DNA from: Mermis nigrescens
Taxonomy: Eukaryota > Nematoda > Enoplea > Mermithida > Mermithidae
Length of the DNA stretch: 64,000 nt
NCBI GenBank assembly: GCA_036768485.1
Contig: JAVLUZ010000340.1
Location: 948,701-1,012,700 of the forward strand
Direction: 5' to 3'
Position 1 is the first letter of the stretch; the number at the start of each line of letters is the position of its first letter. Shown here piece by piece: positions 10,774-22,172 of this stretch. The position numbers and the translations under genes were made by a program. The notes beneath the pieces were generated by a model. It saw only the letters and a program-made list of their open reading frames with translations. It was not told the origin of the DNA and made no database searches.

Positions 10774-11022
10774 CATATCTGGGCGTGGAAGGTTTTGGAG
10801 GGGGGAGGTAGGCACCCCCAAAACCAAAATACACCCCCCACCTCCTTCAGAATTCAATTTTCGGAATTTTTTGTTTATTTTCTCATTTTTTTGTGCAAAT
10901 GGATAGTGCTCGATGAGAAACATTGAAAAATGGTTTTTTCGCCATAACATCATTTTTAAGGATATTTTTTGACCATTGAAAATATCTTGCACCCCCCAGA
11001 ATTTTTGTGCCGCCCACCTTTG
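10774..11022 (-). mobile_element. MITE family A copy
   Basis: It starts CATATCTGGGCG and ends in the complement of CAAAGGTGGGCG. The flanking 8-mers GTCCTGTG (10766-10773) and GCCCTGAG (11023-11030) agree at six of eight positions, which suggests an older insertion. Confidence 0.7.
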
Positions 11023-11089
11023 GCCCTGAGGTATAAAGCATTTATAAGAGAGGGGTCGGAAAATTGTTAGATCGTCCCGTCACAGTCGG

Positions 11090-11320
11090 ATGCATACTTT
11101 AAACATGAAGTTGGGGATCCCCATCTCACCCAAAGTTGGTCGTCCCGTAACCCTTCCCCCTTCTTCCAAAGTCCAAAATTTTTGACTTCCTGATTTTTTT
11201 CGAAAAACTTGCTTTTTTGGTTATTTCTATGTGTTTTTTGTCATTTTTGATCGAAAATTGAAGATCATTGACCCCCCCCTAAAATTGATCGACTATCCCC
11301 TCCCAAAGTTTTGTGCTGCT
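11090..11320 (+). repeat. Repeat family C copy
   Basis: CCCAAAGTTGGTCGTCCC, a TTTTGGTTATTTCTATGTG-like segment and CCCTCCCAAAGTTTTG show the C-family order seen at 4800-5215 and 12095-12300. Confidence 0.5.
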
Positions 11321-11364
11321 AAATGCGTTTTTTGGATGTTACCCTTTTTCCCACCCCTTACACG

Positions 11365-11615
11365 CATACGTGGGCAGCAAGAAAATTCTGGGGAGTTGCA
11401 AGATTTTTCAAAGGTGAAAAAATGGCCTTACAAAGGGTGGTATGGCGAAGAAAACACCATTTTTCGACGATTCTTATCGAGCACTCTCTATCGGCATCAA
11501 TAAAAATTGCGAAAAAAACAAAAAAATGAATTCTGGGGGTATTTTGATTTCTGGGTTGGTATTTTGGTTTCTCGGTGGGGGGATGCATACCCCCCAAACC
11601 CTCACGCCCAGACGT
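11365..11615 (+). mobile_element. MITE family A copy
   Basis: Starts CATACGTGGGCAGC and runs through the conserved ATGGCGAAGAAAACACC and TATTTTGATTTCTGG cores to CACGCCCAG. I could not match an 8-bp duplication, so one edge is probably decayed. Confidence 0.65.
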
Positions 11616-12094
11616 CGTTCTTTATATTCCTCTATATTTTTATGCAAGAACTTGCTTTTTATGTCTTTTCCACATATTGCTTTTCTAGCATTTTGGTTGA
11701 ATTCAAATTACCAAATTTCCGGCTATTATACATGTTCGGGTTAGCGGGGAGATTGCCCTGCAAAAAGAGTAAAAAAGTTTTTCAAACTCGTCGCAAAATT
11801 ATTTTCACCCCTAGAATTCGCCATTTTCTCCAAAAATGTCGCAGAAAGCGTCCTGGTTCAAGCTTCCTTGGCGGTCTTTTACTTCAAATGTGTCATTTTT
11901 GTTGCGTTTACGTTTACGTCGTTGTGTACGAGTATAATACTCCGGCGTATTAAATGAATAAAAAGTTTGCGTAGCATTGCTTAGTTCAATTTAAAAATCC
12001 TGTGGGTAAGCTAGATGCTTGTGTTAATACCTCTAAATCGCATAATAAAGCTGGTATCCTACTCTATTATGATTCAAAATAACACCCACGCTTA

Positions 12095-13035
12095 TTCAGA
12101 CTCATCATATATCCCCAAAAATTGAAGTTTTTTACCCCCGTCCCAATTCTTAGCGAAAATGCGTTTTTTGGTCATTTCTAGGTGCTTTTTTACCTTTTTT
12201 GACCAAAAACTAAAGATCAATCTCCCCATCCCCTAAAATTTGTCGATTACCGAACCCTCACCTTAAATTTTGAGCCGTTGAATACGTGGTGACTGAGGTA
12301 CCATTCTTTCGAAATTTATTACGAATATTTTCATGCCCCTCAAACATCATCACACGTGTGCCTGGGGGTATGCACCCTCCAGAAACTAAAATATCCCCAT
12401 AATTCAATTTTTGAATTTTTTAGTGTTTTTTTCGCAATTTTTTGATGCCAATGGATAGTACTCGATGAGAAACGTAACGTTGAAAAATGGTGCTCTTTCT
12501 CGCCATACCATCATTTTTATGCCCATTTCTTCACCTTTGAAAAATCTTGCACTTCCCCAGAATTTTGGTGCTGCTCACCTATGCACATCACCTCTTACCA
12601 CAAAAAATTGCACACCCCTCTTCTGTCCCCAGAAAAAATGTTAACCCCAAACTTTAAGATTTTTAAAATAATGTTAAAAGGTACTTTTCTTAGCGATTTT
12701 TTGGCCTCAAAAGCGCTGTTCTTCGGTGCTATGCGCCACGTACTCTGTTTTGATTGGATTTTGTTCTATTTACTCGATTTTTTAATTTTTCGCAAAGTAT
12801 TTCATGCGTTAGCGAAAGAAGGAGCATCGTGAGAAACACCGAAAAATGGTGTTTTTGACGTATACATACTCGTCGGTTGTGAGCATATAGGTGGGAAGCA
12901 CAAAAATTCTGGGGGTGGGCGGTTGCAAGATTTTTTAAAGGTCAAAAACTTGTTTAAGAAATGGCAATATGGCGTAAAAAGACCATTTTCAACGTTTCTC
13001 ATTGAGCACTATCCATCGGCATCAAAAAATCGCGA
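12095..13035. repeat. C- and A-family repeat cluster
   Basis: Family C lies at about 12095-12300, a family A copy in minus orientation at about 12353-12584, then a short G/H-like segment, and a truncated family A copy at about 12870-13035 that breaks off into unrelated sequence after GAAAAAGC. No gene seen. The 83-aa ORF at 12581-12832 is unsupported. Confidence 0.5.
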
Positions 13036-13136
13036 AAAAGCAAGTCGCAGATTAGCGCGAGTTCGAGATTATCTTAAACTTTTAATAGGGAACTCAGTTG
13101 CAATAAGGTCGTCGCGACCACATCTGGGCGTGGGGG

Positions 13137-13584
13137 CATAGTTTCCTAAGGTCGAAAGTTCAGGGGGTGAAATCCCGAAATTTAGGGCCACTAAATTAGG
13201 AGTCTAGCCTTTTTGCAGGTCAAATATGAAAAATGGCTTAAATGTCCTATATAGCAGGTTTTAATATGAAAAAATGCATTTTTAACTACTTTTTGTACCA
13301 TTCTGACTAGTTTCGTTGCTTTTATAAGTAAAAAATATAAGAATTCATCAAAAATTCAGACTTTTCAGATCATTTTAAGTTTATTCTAGGTATTTTATGG
13401 GTAAACAAAGCAGAAATGTATTAGTCGGTGCGAAGCGCCGAAAAAATTTTAGTATCTTCGCCGCTTTTATACCCAAAAATTATGCAGAAAATGTTTGATA
13501 GCTCAAAATCGTCCGACAGTGATTCAAGTCTCGGACCCTGAGGTGGGGGTAATACCCCCCCTCACCCCCCTATGGGATTGTATG
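13137..13584 (+). mobile_element. MITE family H, 448 bp, nested in family A
   Basis: It starts CATAGTTTCC and ends in the complement of CATACAATCCC, with exact CGTGGGGG duplications. A truncated relative lies at 33430-33677. It contains the hairpin GGTGCGAAGCGCCG at about 13428. Confidence 0.8.
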
Positions 13585-13821
13585 CGTGGGGGTATGCACA
13601 CCCCCAAAAACCAAAATGCCCCCCCCCAGAAATCAAAATACCCCCAGAATTCAATTTTTTAAATTTTTTTTGTTTTCTCGCAATTTTTCGATGCCAATGG
13701 ATAGTGCTCGATGAGAAACGTTGAAAAATTGTGTTTTTCACCATACCACCATTTTTAAGGCCACTTTTGGACCTTTGTCTTGCACCCCAGAAGTTTGGTG
13801 CTGCCCACGTATGGTCGCGAC

Positions 13822-14222
13822 CATTCATGCACAGTATGGGAATTCTGGGGGGTGAAAACCTAAAGTGCCTTTCTTGAGCCCAAAAGTGGCCGGTACGCGT
13901 TAAAAAACATCGTTTTTTGGCGTTTCTGACGATAATCTATCCTTCTAGAGCATGAAATCATGAAAAAAATTTCGAAAAAGTTGAATAAATCGATCAATAT
14001 ATCGCTTAAAACATGAATATATGGCGCGAAGCGCCGAAAATTTGGCGATTTTGAGCAAATAGATAGCCAAGAACCCTTAAAAAGACACTTTTTCTACCAA
14101 TTTTCAGGTAAGTTTAGGAAACTTTTGAAAAATCGCCAATTCTGGTAAGTGGTGAAAAATTTTTGCGGGGGTGAAAAATGATTCTGCGGGGGATGAGAAC
14201 CCCCCCCCCAAGATCATGTATG
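13822..14222 (+). mobile_element. MITE family G, 401 bp
   Basis: It starts CATTCATGCACAG and ends in the complement of CATACATGATCTTGG, with GTCGCGAC on both sides. It includes a perfect GGCGCGAAGCGCC hairpin at about 14023. A second copy in inverted orientation is at 33714-34139. Confidence 0.8.
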
Positions 14223-14230
14223 GTCGCGAC

Positions 14231-14262
14231 TCGCGATTATCTCGAGCTCGAGATAATCGCGA
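14231..14262. repeat. Perfect 32-bp palindrome
   Basis: TCGCGATTATCTCGAG is followed at once by its exact reverse complement. Related AGATTATCTCGAG / CTCGAGATAATC pieces recur at about 14525-14560 and 14590-14625, and a degraded one at about 13040-13080. This suggests a palindromic repeat family that hosted the MITE stack. Confidence 0.85.
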
Positions 14263-16456
14263 ATGAGTTGCAATAAAATTTTGCCAATTTTTAATTCCGA
14301 GCTCGCAATTAAGTCGTAATGGTAAAGTTACTCTTGCTCGTGAAGCAGGATTAGCCCACACGAAACAGCGTGTGTCGCGAATTTAAAATGACCTTCGTTG
14401 ACTCTTCATTCGTGCATATGATTAAGTCGTAAAGCGTCACTGCAAATTTGTGCTACGCCGTTTTTCCAATATTTATTTTAAGAAACTCTTCTCATAAGAT
14501 TGCTGCACATAAACACGAAAAACTTCGAGATTATCTCGAGGTTCGCGATTAAAGTTTGAGATTAGCTGAGCGTGACATCGCGATTTATACTGCAACTGAT
14601 TAATCTAATCTCGAGCTCGCGCTCAGCTAATACTCAGCGTTAAGGATTCAGTTCCCAGTTCGTGATTATCCTCAGCATTAGACATATTGCAAGCGGGCTC
14701 CCGTTGGAATTTTCTACATTTTAAACTGCAATATCTTGCATTATTAGACCAGATTTATTCTTATTTCACTACAACGTAGTTGAAGCACTGGAACGCCCTA
14801 TTTTTCAAATTTAGGGCAAGGATGTGAGGAAAATTGAGGTAAATTAATAGCCCGAAGGTTTCTAACAAAGATTTGTTATCGTTTTTATTTTGTGGCAGCT
14901 TTTGTAGTGTAAAAATGTTCGGTTTCATAGTAGAAAAATAACGGATAGTGCAATAGAAAAAAATGAATGAAGGCAATGCACGGCCTTTTCGTCGGGGAAA
15001 GGTTTTAAATTTTTGTTTCATTTATATGCACTTTTCCGTGTTATATTTTTGCCTTATTCTAAAAAACAGTCTAAATGAGACGCTCGGCGACCATCATCTA
15101 GTATACCAATGTCGCTCGCTCGCCATACTTCACAATTGCACTTGAAAAAGATAGGTTCCCGATTTCATCAAAAACGCTAGATTACTGTAAAAGACCTAAA
15201 TTTCTGATACGTATTTTGTTCGTTTGCTCGATTTTTTTCAAAATATCGCAATTTTTGATTTTTTGTGCTCTAGAAAAGAGCAGCATAATCATGAATGTCA
15301 AAAATATGTTTTTGAGCCGAAACAGGGCAGTTTAAATTGTTTTTTGTTACACCCTCCCCACACACAGAATTCTCATGCTAAGGAGGTCTGAGAAAGATCT
15401 ATACATCGTCGCCTTTCTACCCTGACTTAAGACATACTCCATCCATTCTTTGCATCGCTTCCACGTTCTCCTGATGTTCAAACATTTGATTTCAATGAAA
15501 GTCGCGATAATTGGTTTTACTCAAAAGCTATATATCTACTTATGAATATTATTTTGTTGATAAAGTTGACCGTCGCTTTTGGCCAGCGGCTTAGTGCATA
15601 ATCACGTAGCTGGCCTTCTGAATTGGGGGAATAAAATTTCGAAGTCATATGTTTTAACAAATACTTGTAGATAGACAAAAATGGTAGTATTTTTCAGCGT
15701 TTCTCATCGAGCTCTACACATAGGTTGAAAAAAATTTTAAAACAGATCAAACAATTAAATTCGATTTCAGCTAAAATAGTGTCCTATAAAAGGACCACGC
15801 AAATGATTTCTCAATATTATATCCAAGCACGACCCCGCTGAAAAATTATTCATTTTGTTCTTAAATTCAATTCTGATGCATTGCAAGAAAAACCAATAGG
15901 TACAGAAAATAAATGATTATGCATAGATAACAAGAAATTTTTGACATATTAGGTACCTACCACGATAATCAAGCCTGGGCTGTTTGGAAGACGAAGGTTA
16001 TGCTAATTCGTGAATTCGGCGCTAAGCGCCCGAAAATTTTGTTCTTCTGAAGTCAAAAATCTGTTAAAATGGCAATCTTTCAAAGGTGCTTCAAGAATTT
16101 CCTATTTTTTACTTTGGGGACCCTTGTGTAAAATAGATACTCGAACTTCCAGATTTTGGGCTGGGGGACCAGTCTTCCCTATTTCCCTACAGCTATGTGT
16201 CTGTTTACATCAAGTAATCTCGAAAGAATTTTAGGAAAACTCTCACGCATTCTTCAGCTGAATTGTCTATTGTGTGACTTGTGGCGACGGGTTTTTTGGT
16301 TTCGCTTGGCGCGTCAATGGACAAAGGGACAACGCGACAAGCAAAATCTGAACGTAAGTTTGGTAATCGATGGGCGAAGTTTTCATCGCTGGCCGAATAT
16401 GTATTACGTGGACCTAGGCCTTTCCCTTAAGTTTTTTAATTCACGAGGTAGGGGAA
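14263..16456. other. No supported gene; scattered repeat fragments
   Basis: Contains more copies of the ATTATCTCGAG family to about 14700, a G-type MITE edge at about 15340-15400, and otherwise AT-rich sequence. ORFs of 60-105 codons occur, but none shows a recognisable domain or clean splice sites on both sides. Confidence 0.4.
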
Positions 16457-16744
16457 CAGGCACGTATCTCTGAGGGTCCGGACCCCCCAAAAAATTCGGA
16501 GAAATCGGAAAAATAGGAACTTTTAAACGTTATTTTGTGCTATTTTTGGCTTTTTTGAGCTTAGTCCCCCTGAAAATTGGTGTTGTTCCCATACCTGGAC
16601 AAAGGCCGGTCTCCCAGATGATACCGGCGGCCAAACATTGTGGTTGGTTGCTGGTTCGAAAAAGGGTTGTTTTAGAATATGTTACCTCATAACTTTTTCG
16701 AAATGTTCTGCAAGTCTGCATGCATCATTTGCGTTTGTTTTATC

Positions 16745-16925
16745 CAGTGGCGGATCTAGGATTTTCCTAAGGGGGCGGTACCCCTAAGGGGGGGGCGGAA
16801 CCCTGACTTGGGCGGAAAAATTAGCCCTTTTTACCCGAAAATCGCTAAAAATCGCTCAAAAATCCTTAATTTTGCGCATTTTTTGGGCCAATGGGGCGGC
16901 CGCCCCCCCCCTAAATCCGCCCCTG
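16745..16925 (+). mobile_element. MITE family D, copy 2
   Basis: CAGTGGCGGATCTAGG start, CAGGGGCGGATTTAGG on the opposite strand at the other end, and exact duplications GTTTTATC at 16737-16744 and 16926-16933. It is nested in the 4-kb element, the third level of nesting here. Confidence 0.9.
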
Positions 16926-17699
16926 GTTTTATCCGTCTTAATTTACTGGCATTTAGCATCATCAGTCAATACACTAATTGTTTACAACTATAGTTTTTAG
17001 AGCGTGCACCTCTGGAATATTTTTTGTCCTTCTTATCATCCTCAGCTCAATTTCACAGATTTTTAAAGGACAAGACAACGCAAAAAATTGACCTTATTAT
17101 GGAAAATCCCTACCCTATACTTTACATAAGTTCAATTAAGCAGTTTGGCCTTTTTATTTTTTAAAACATTATTAAACATAATATCTGGCACGAAGCGCTA
17201 AATAATCTTGTCCTTCTATCCTCTTAAGCAGAATAAGATCGCTTTTCAAAGATACGAATACAAGCAGTAACTTATTACCGTTCTCGCCACAAAATTTGCA
17301 GCCTTAATCATCCATAAACTTTGCTTAGGTTTGTAACTGCTTCTTTCGTGCGAAACGGGAAATAAGAATATTCAATCTAGCAGAATTGTTGATAATTTCC
17401 CATTTCAGCTCAATTTTAGGAATTTATCGAAGCAGACTTATGAATAAATCAGTAACGTCGGCATTATTAATGGAAAATTATGGCATTTCCATCACCTTCG
17501 ACTTAATTTTGAGGCATGTAGGGTTGATAAGAGGAAGACAAAATTCTTATATTTTGATTTTTGTCCTCTGAAATTTTGCGCCAGCTGTAAAACTTTAACC
17601 TAGTACAAAAATGTATTCGACTGAACGTCTGTCGACGAACTCCATATAATGGTGAATGAAAATATTCAAAAAAATTCGATATTTGTGATTCGAGAAATT

Positions 17700-18215
17700 T
17701 TTTAGCATTTTTACTCTTTTAAACTCAATTTTGCAGCCTTTGAAGACAAACAGTGCAAAAACGGGCGTGTGGCAAAAAATTTTTGACGTTCTTATCTCCT
17801 CAAGCTGAATTTTGAAGCTTTCTTAATAGAGAGAGTGCTCAAATTATATCTGGCGCGAAGCGCCAGAACAGTTCTACATTCTTATCTTTTTAAACTCAAA
17901 TTTGCAGGTTTCTGGATATAAACAATCCAGTAATTGTGCTCTGGCGCGAAGCGCCGAAAATTTTCGAGAGTTCTATCCTTTTACCTAAATTTTGCAAGTT
18001 TGTAAACAGCAATACAGTAATTAAAGTTTGCGCGAAACGCCGGAAATTTCCGATGTTTTTATCCTTTTGAGCTCAATTTTGCAGCTTTCTGAATGTAAGC
18101 AATAGAAATTATATCCGGCGCGAAGCGCTGGAAATTTTCGATATATTAATTCTTTTATGCTCACTTTTGCAGGTTTACAAATATAAGCTATGCAGCAATT
18201 ATATCTGGCGCAAAG
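17700..18215 (+). repeat. Tandem array of 86-91-bp units with a hairpin
   Basis: Hairpins of the form GGCGCGAAGCGCC start at about 17851, 17942, 18030, 18116 and 18206, with a decayed one near 17765. The spacing is 86-91 bp. Each unit also carries CTCAATTTTGCAGGTTT and a TAAGCAAT...AATTATATC stretch before the hairpin. Further single hairpins lie at about 17190, 18693 and 18858. I see no coding function. Confidence 0.85.
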
Positions 18216-19061
18216 TAAACGCTTTTATGAGGCTCAATTCGACACATTTATAAAGATAAGAAATGTAGAAATTATATTAAATCAATGTTTGACTTCAGTC
18301 TTAAATGCCAACCTCAGTAGCAGCGGATCTTATGCCATGACACCTGCACCGATTGACATGCCTTTGTCCAGTGTTTTTATACAAGGTCCCTTTGTTCAAA
18401 TGCAAAGACGGTCTCCGAAGTCTTTCAATTTATAGGTTTCCAAAGATGAAAAATACAGAATAGTTAATGAAATATTTTGATATTTTTACAATTTTCAAGT
18501 AGATTTTGTAAACTTTTTTATTGACAAATAATTTAGGACCTTCACGTGCGGACTGGCGTTTTTTCAGCGTTTTACGTCGTCTACTTTCGTTTGAAATCGA
18601 TATTGGCACAACATTTCTCCGAAAATTTTTAAAGTTTTTGACAATTTTGTGCGAAAAAATCATTAAATTTCGTTGACTTTAGTGAAAATCCAGCGCGAAG
18701 TGCCGGGAAATTCGTGAATTTCTGGCGGAAGGACATTTAGAAGCTTGAATTACTGCTCGGTTTCCCATATTTGTAGCGTTTGATGCGTTGCGTAAAAAAA
18801 TTTCAAAAGTTATACATGAAATGAAAATATAATAAAAGTATGCTGAAATAGCTGTCCGGCGCGCAGCGCCGAAAAATTTCGACCGTTATATACTTTATTC
18901 GATTTTGCACCTTTTTGTATGATAAAAATGCAGAAAATTTTATTTGCCGAAAAATTTCATCTATCAAAGCCGTAAATTTTAGTATTTTCACGCTGTGAAT
19001 TGTCAAAAACATGTGCATCTTTTTAGCTGAAAAGTCGGGAAAAATATTTAAGAATGAATGG

Positions 19062-20420
19062 TTGAGTGGTTGATTCGTCAGTTGGCTGGTCGGTTCAATA
19101 AATGATTGATCGGTTGCTTGGTTGGTTGATTGATTGATTGGTTTAATTGTCGACTGATTGATTGATTGATTGACTGGTTGGTTTGTTGGCTGGATGGCTG
19201 GTTGATTGGTCGGTTGGATGGCTGGTTGATCGGTCGGTTAGATGGTTGGTTGATCTGATGATTCGTCATTTGGTCGGTTGGTCATTAAATGGGTTGGCTT
19301 GTCAGTTAATCAGCAGACTGTTTGGTTAGTTTGTGCATCGGCTGAGTGGTAGGTTTGTGAGTTGGTTGATTGGTCGGTTATGCATTAATTGGCTAATTGG
19401 TTGGCTGGCCGGTTAGTTGTTTAATTGGCTAGTTGGTTGGTTGATTGGCCTATTGTTTTTTGTTTGCTTGGCCATTTGATTGGTTGGTTGTTTAGTTGGT
19501 TGTTTGGTTAGTTGGTTGGCCAGTTAGTTGGTTGGTTGGTTATTCGGTTGGCTAGTTGACTGGCCAATTGGTTGTCTGTTTGATTGGTTGGTTGGCTAGT
19601 TGTTGTTGGTCGGTTGGCCGATTGGTTGGCTATTTGATTGGTTGGTTGGCTGGTCGGTTGGTTGGCCTCTTAGTCGGTCGGTCAGCTGGTTGGTTGATTG
19701 ACTAGTTAGTTGCTCTGTTGGCCGGTTGGTTGGTTGGCCAGTAAGTTGGTTGGCTCGTTAGTTGGTTGATTGGTTTGCTCGTTAGTTGGTTGATTGGTTG
19801 ATGGTGTGTCAGTTGGCTGGTTGGTTGGCCAATTGGTTGGTTGGTTAATTGATTGGGTATCTAAATGGTTGTTTGGTTATGTGGTTGGCTGGTTGGTCGG
19901 TTGGTTGATTGGTTGGTTGGTTGATTGGTTGGTTGGCTACTTAAACGTTTGATGGCCGGTTAGTTGGTTTGTTGGTTGGCCGGTTGGTTGTTTGGTTTGC
20001 CGGTTGATTGGTTGGTTGCTGGTTGGTTGGCTAATTGGTTGGTTGGCTACTTAAATGGTTGGTTGGCCGGTTTTTTGCTGGCTTAGTTGGATGGCTAGTT
20101 AGTTGTTGGTTGCTTGCCTGCTTGGTTGGCCAGTTGGTTGGTTGGTTGGTTGGTTGGCTAGTTCCTTGGTTGGCTGATTGATTGGTTAGTTGGCCAGTTG
20201 GTTGGCCGGTTGGTTAGTTGGTTTTTTGGTTGGTTGGGCAGTTAGTTGGTTGGTTGGTTGGTTGGTTGGCATGTTGGTTGGTTGCTTGATTAGTTGGTTA
20301 TTTGTGTTGATGGTTATTTGGCTGGTCAGTTGGTGGGTTGGTTGGCCCATCAGTCGGTTGGTTGGTTGGTTGGTTGGACTGCTACTTGGTTGGCTGATTG
20401 ACTGGTCCGATGACTGATTG
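19062..20420 (+). repeat. GGTT-rich degenerate satellite, about 1.36 kb
   Basis: Almost the whole interval consists of TTGG, TTGA, TCGG, TGGC and TAGT tetramers in a period of four (GGTTGGTTGATTGGTC style). It is nearly free of A-rich runs. The Asn/Gln/Pro-rich minus ORF and the Trp/Gly/Leu-rich plus ORF here are translations of the satellite, not genes. Confidence 0.9.
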
Positions 20421-20629
20421 AAATGTCTAAATGATCTATGTACATGTTTTTGTACTTGTACATTGATTTTTGCTGAGTTTATCTTTGTTTTTTAACAAAA
20501 AATTCAGATGATGCTCGCGATCTTCCCAAGTGATACCGAGTGGCCTTCAGGTGATACCGGGTTGAACCCATTGTCCAGGTGTGGTTGTTCCCCCTAAATA
20601 GGACGGCCGTCTACGTGCCTGTATGGGAA

Positions 20630-21629
20630 TCGCTGAAATTTTGAAAAAGTATATCGCTTTCAACGTGACTTTACGTGATTAAACGACATTTTTCGGTTGT
20701 TGGATTTCTTCTACAGCTTATAGCAATAAAAGATAAATTGAGAAATGATGCAAAACTTTTGCTTTCTTAAAAAATCAACTTTGTTTCCTTCTTCTGAACA
20801 GGAGCCATGAAATTCGACATTTTCTATCGTTACCTACGCTTACTATTGTAGCTTTCCTGTGAGAAACAAAGCAGAAAAGTGACGACAAAATTTTATCCGA
20901 AACAAAATCTAAATGTTTGTAAAAATGATGATTTTGTTTTAATTAGTGGCGCTAGCATTGATAATTTGAATATTTTTAACGCTAAGGAACGTCAGAAAAC
21001 TTTTGTAGTTTCTCCACCGAAAATTCTGAAAAAAAATTCGGGCGAGGGCATTCCACCCCTCACAAACAAACGTATAGCACTGCGGAATTTTCGAACAGTT
21101 TCTATATTTCTCGTTTAAATGAATGCTTAATCATTGTATTTAAATATTTAATACCTAACAACATTAATATATAAATAAATTAGTAACTAATATTTATTAA
21201 TATTTCAATTTACTGATGGTTTTGTAAATATTGAATATAAAATTTAATTAAAAAGATTATTTGAGATAATCAGATTATTTCAATACAGAGAAGTTGCTTG
21301 AACGAGCTTCAATAGTCGAATCATTCAAAAACTAGCACACTTATAAAAATTAATGAAAAAGCGAGCATTCATACTAATAATTTCATAATTAATATACCAT
21401 CGATAGATGTAGATTGCTCAGCTTAACACCTCAAGCCTCAATCCTTTGTCAACAAGAGTTGACTAGTCATTATTTAGTCAAAAATGTATGGTAAATTTTG
21501 TTATAGGTTACGAAGATGTCCAAATGTTTTGCCACTTATTAAGAGCAGAAAAGCATGCGCTAAATTATAATTGAAATTGCTATGTATAAGTAAATAGACT
21601 TACTAATATATAAAGCACATATGTATACA
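20630..21629. other. No supported gene
   Basis: AT-rich sequence. A 79-codon ORF (20879-21118) overlaps a low-similarity repeat-like block and shows no known domain. Confidence 0.4.
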
Positions 21630-21822
21630 CAGGGGCGGATTTAGGGGGGGCGAGGGGCGGCCGCCCCCCCCACTGGCTAAAAATAGTGCGCAAAATTAAG
21701 CATTTTTGAACGATTTTTAGCGATTTTCGGGTTAAAACAGCTAATTTTTCCGCCCATGTCAGTGGTCCGCTCCCCCCCTTAGGGGTACCGCCCCCCTTAG
21801 AAAAATCCTAGATCCGCCACTG
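21630..21822 (-). mobile_element. MITE family D, copy 3
   Basis: CAGGGGCGGATTTAGG start with the CAGTGGCGGATCTAGG end on the other strand. Flanking 8-mers are TGTATACA (21622-21629) and TGTAAACA (21823-21830), one mismatch. Confidence 0.85.
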
Positions 21823-22172
21823 TGTAAACAGCTTGCTCAGTGGGTAAATGTCAGTAGGTAAATAGAATCAAGAGTTAATAACATAGCGAAACGTGACAAA
21901 ACTTGTAAATAAAAGATTAAAGGTAATTATAAATTTAAAAAATTTAAGAGCATTTTATCTGCAAAAATTGTTTTTTTTTAGTTTCTTTACTTATCTCAAC
22001 ATCTTACTTTTCCAAATCCGAAAGAAATTGAAAAATGTGAGCAAAAATTTCGGGTACGGGTTTGGGTTTTAAATTCTGAGATCTTCGGGTTCGGTTTCGG
22101 GGTCGGGTTTGCCAGAAAGGTCGGGTTTTTTCGGGTTCGACGAGTACTCGGCTCTTCTCTACTGCTTAATAT

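Larger units (their letters stand above)
10715..11990. other. Possible 3' UTR loaded with MITEs
   Basis: After the ARL14EP-domain stop there is a short unique stretch, then two family A copies and one family C block. An AATAAA at 11957-11962 is a possible poly(A) signal. The 100- and 148-codon ORFs here are read mostly through repeats, and I do not call them genes. Confidence 0.35.
13111..14230. mobile_element. Nested MITE stack at a GTCGCGAC target
   Basis: The order is GTCGCGAC (13111-13118), family A (13119-13813), GTCGCGAC (13814-13821), family G (13822-14222), GTCGCGAC (14223-14230). Inside family A sits family H (13137-13584), flanked by its own exact duplication CGTGGGGG (13129-13136 and 13585-13592). 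The shared 8-mer shows A inserted first and G then hit one of the two duplicated copies. GTCGCGAC is itself a perfect palindrome. Confidence 0.85.
16590..20583. mobile_element. 4-kb hAT-type element carrying satellites
   Basis: The ends are CATACCTGGACAA and, on the other strand, CACACCTGGACAA. The exact 8-bp duplication GTTGTTCC lies at 16582-16589 and 20584-20591, inside family F. The element holds a nested family D MITE, an array of about 88-bp hairpin repeats and a long GGTT-rich satellite. No transposase is seen. Its termini resemble those of family A (CATACCTGGGCG), so both may have used the same transposase. Confidence 0.8.
16457..20621. mobile_element. MITE family F, split by a 4-kb element
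   Basis: Family F starts CAGGCACGTATCTCTGAGGG at 16457, and its other end (complement CAGGCACGTAGACGG) closes at 20621. Flanking 8-mers TAGGGGAA (16449-16456) and TATGGGAA (20622-20629) differ at one position. Between 16590 and 20583 it is interrupted by a larger element. Other F copies lie at 31672-32110 and 32404-32572. Confidence 0.75.

Noticed and set aside
11442..11953. 100- and 148-codon plus-strand ORFs
   Set aside because: The first halves are family A MITE sequence and the remainder has no domain; probably chance frames in a 3' region.
15385..15540. Minus-strand stretch with protein-like frames (HQENVEAMQRMDG or RRTWKRCKEWMEY)
   Set aside because: Two frames look equally plausible, and neither has convincing splice sites or a recognised domain.
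16260..16360. Possible exon between TTCTTCAG and GTAAGTTTGG
   Set aside because: No frame is both open across it and recognisable; the cysteine-bearing frame has a stop at its start.
17700..18215. Possible CRISPR-like array (regular repeats with palindromes)
   Set aside because: Units are contiguous and diverged, with no unique spacers, and the context is eukaryotic transposon DNA.
19078..20417. Asn/Gln/Pro-rich and Trp/Gly-rich ORFs
   Set aside because: They come from the GGTT-type satellite and have no independent coding signal.
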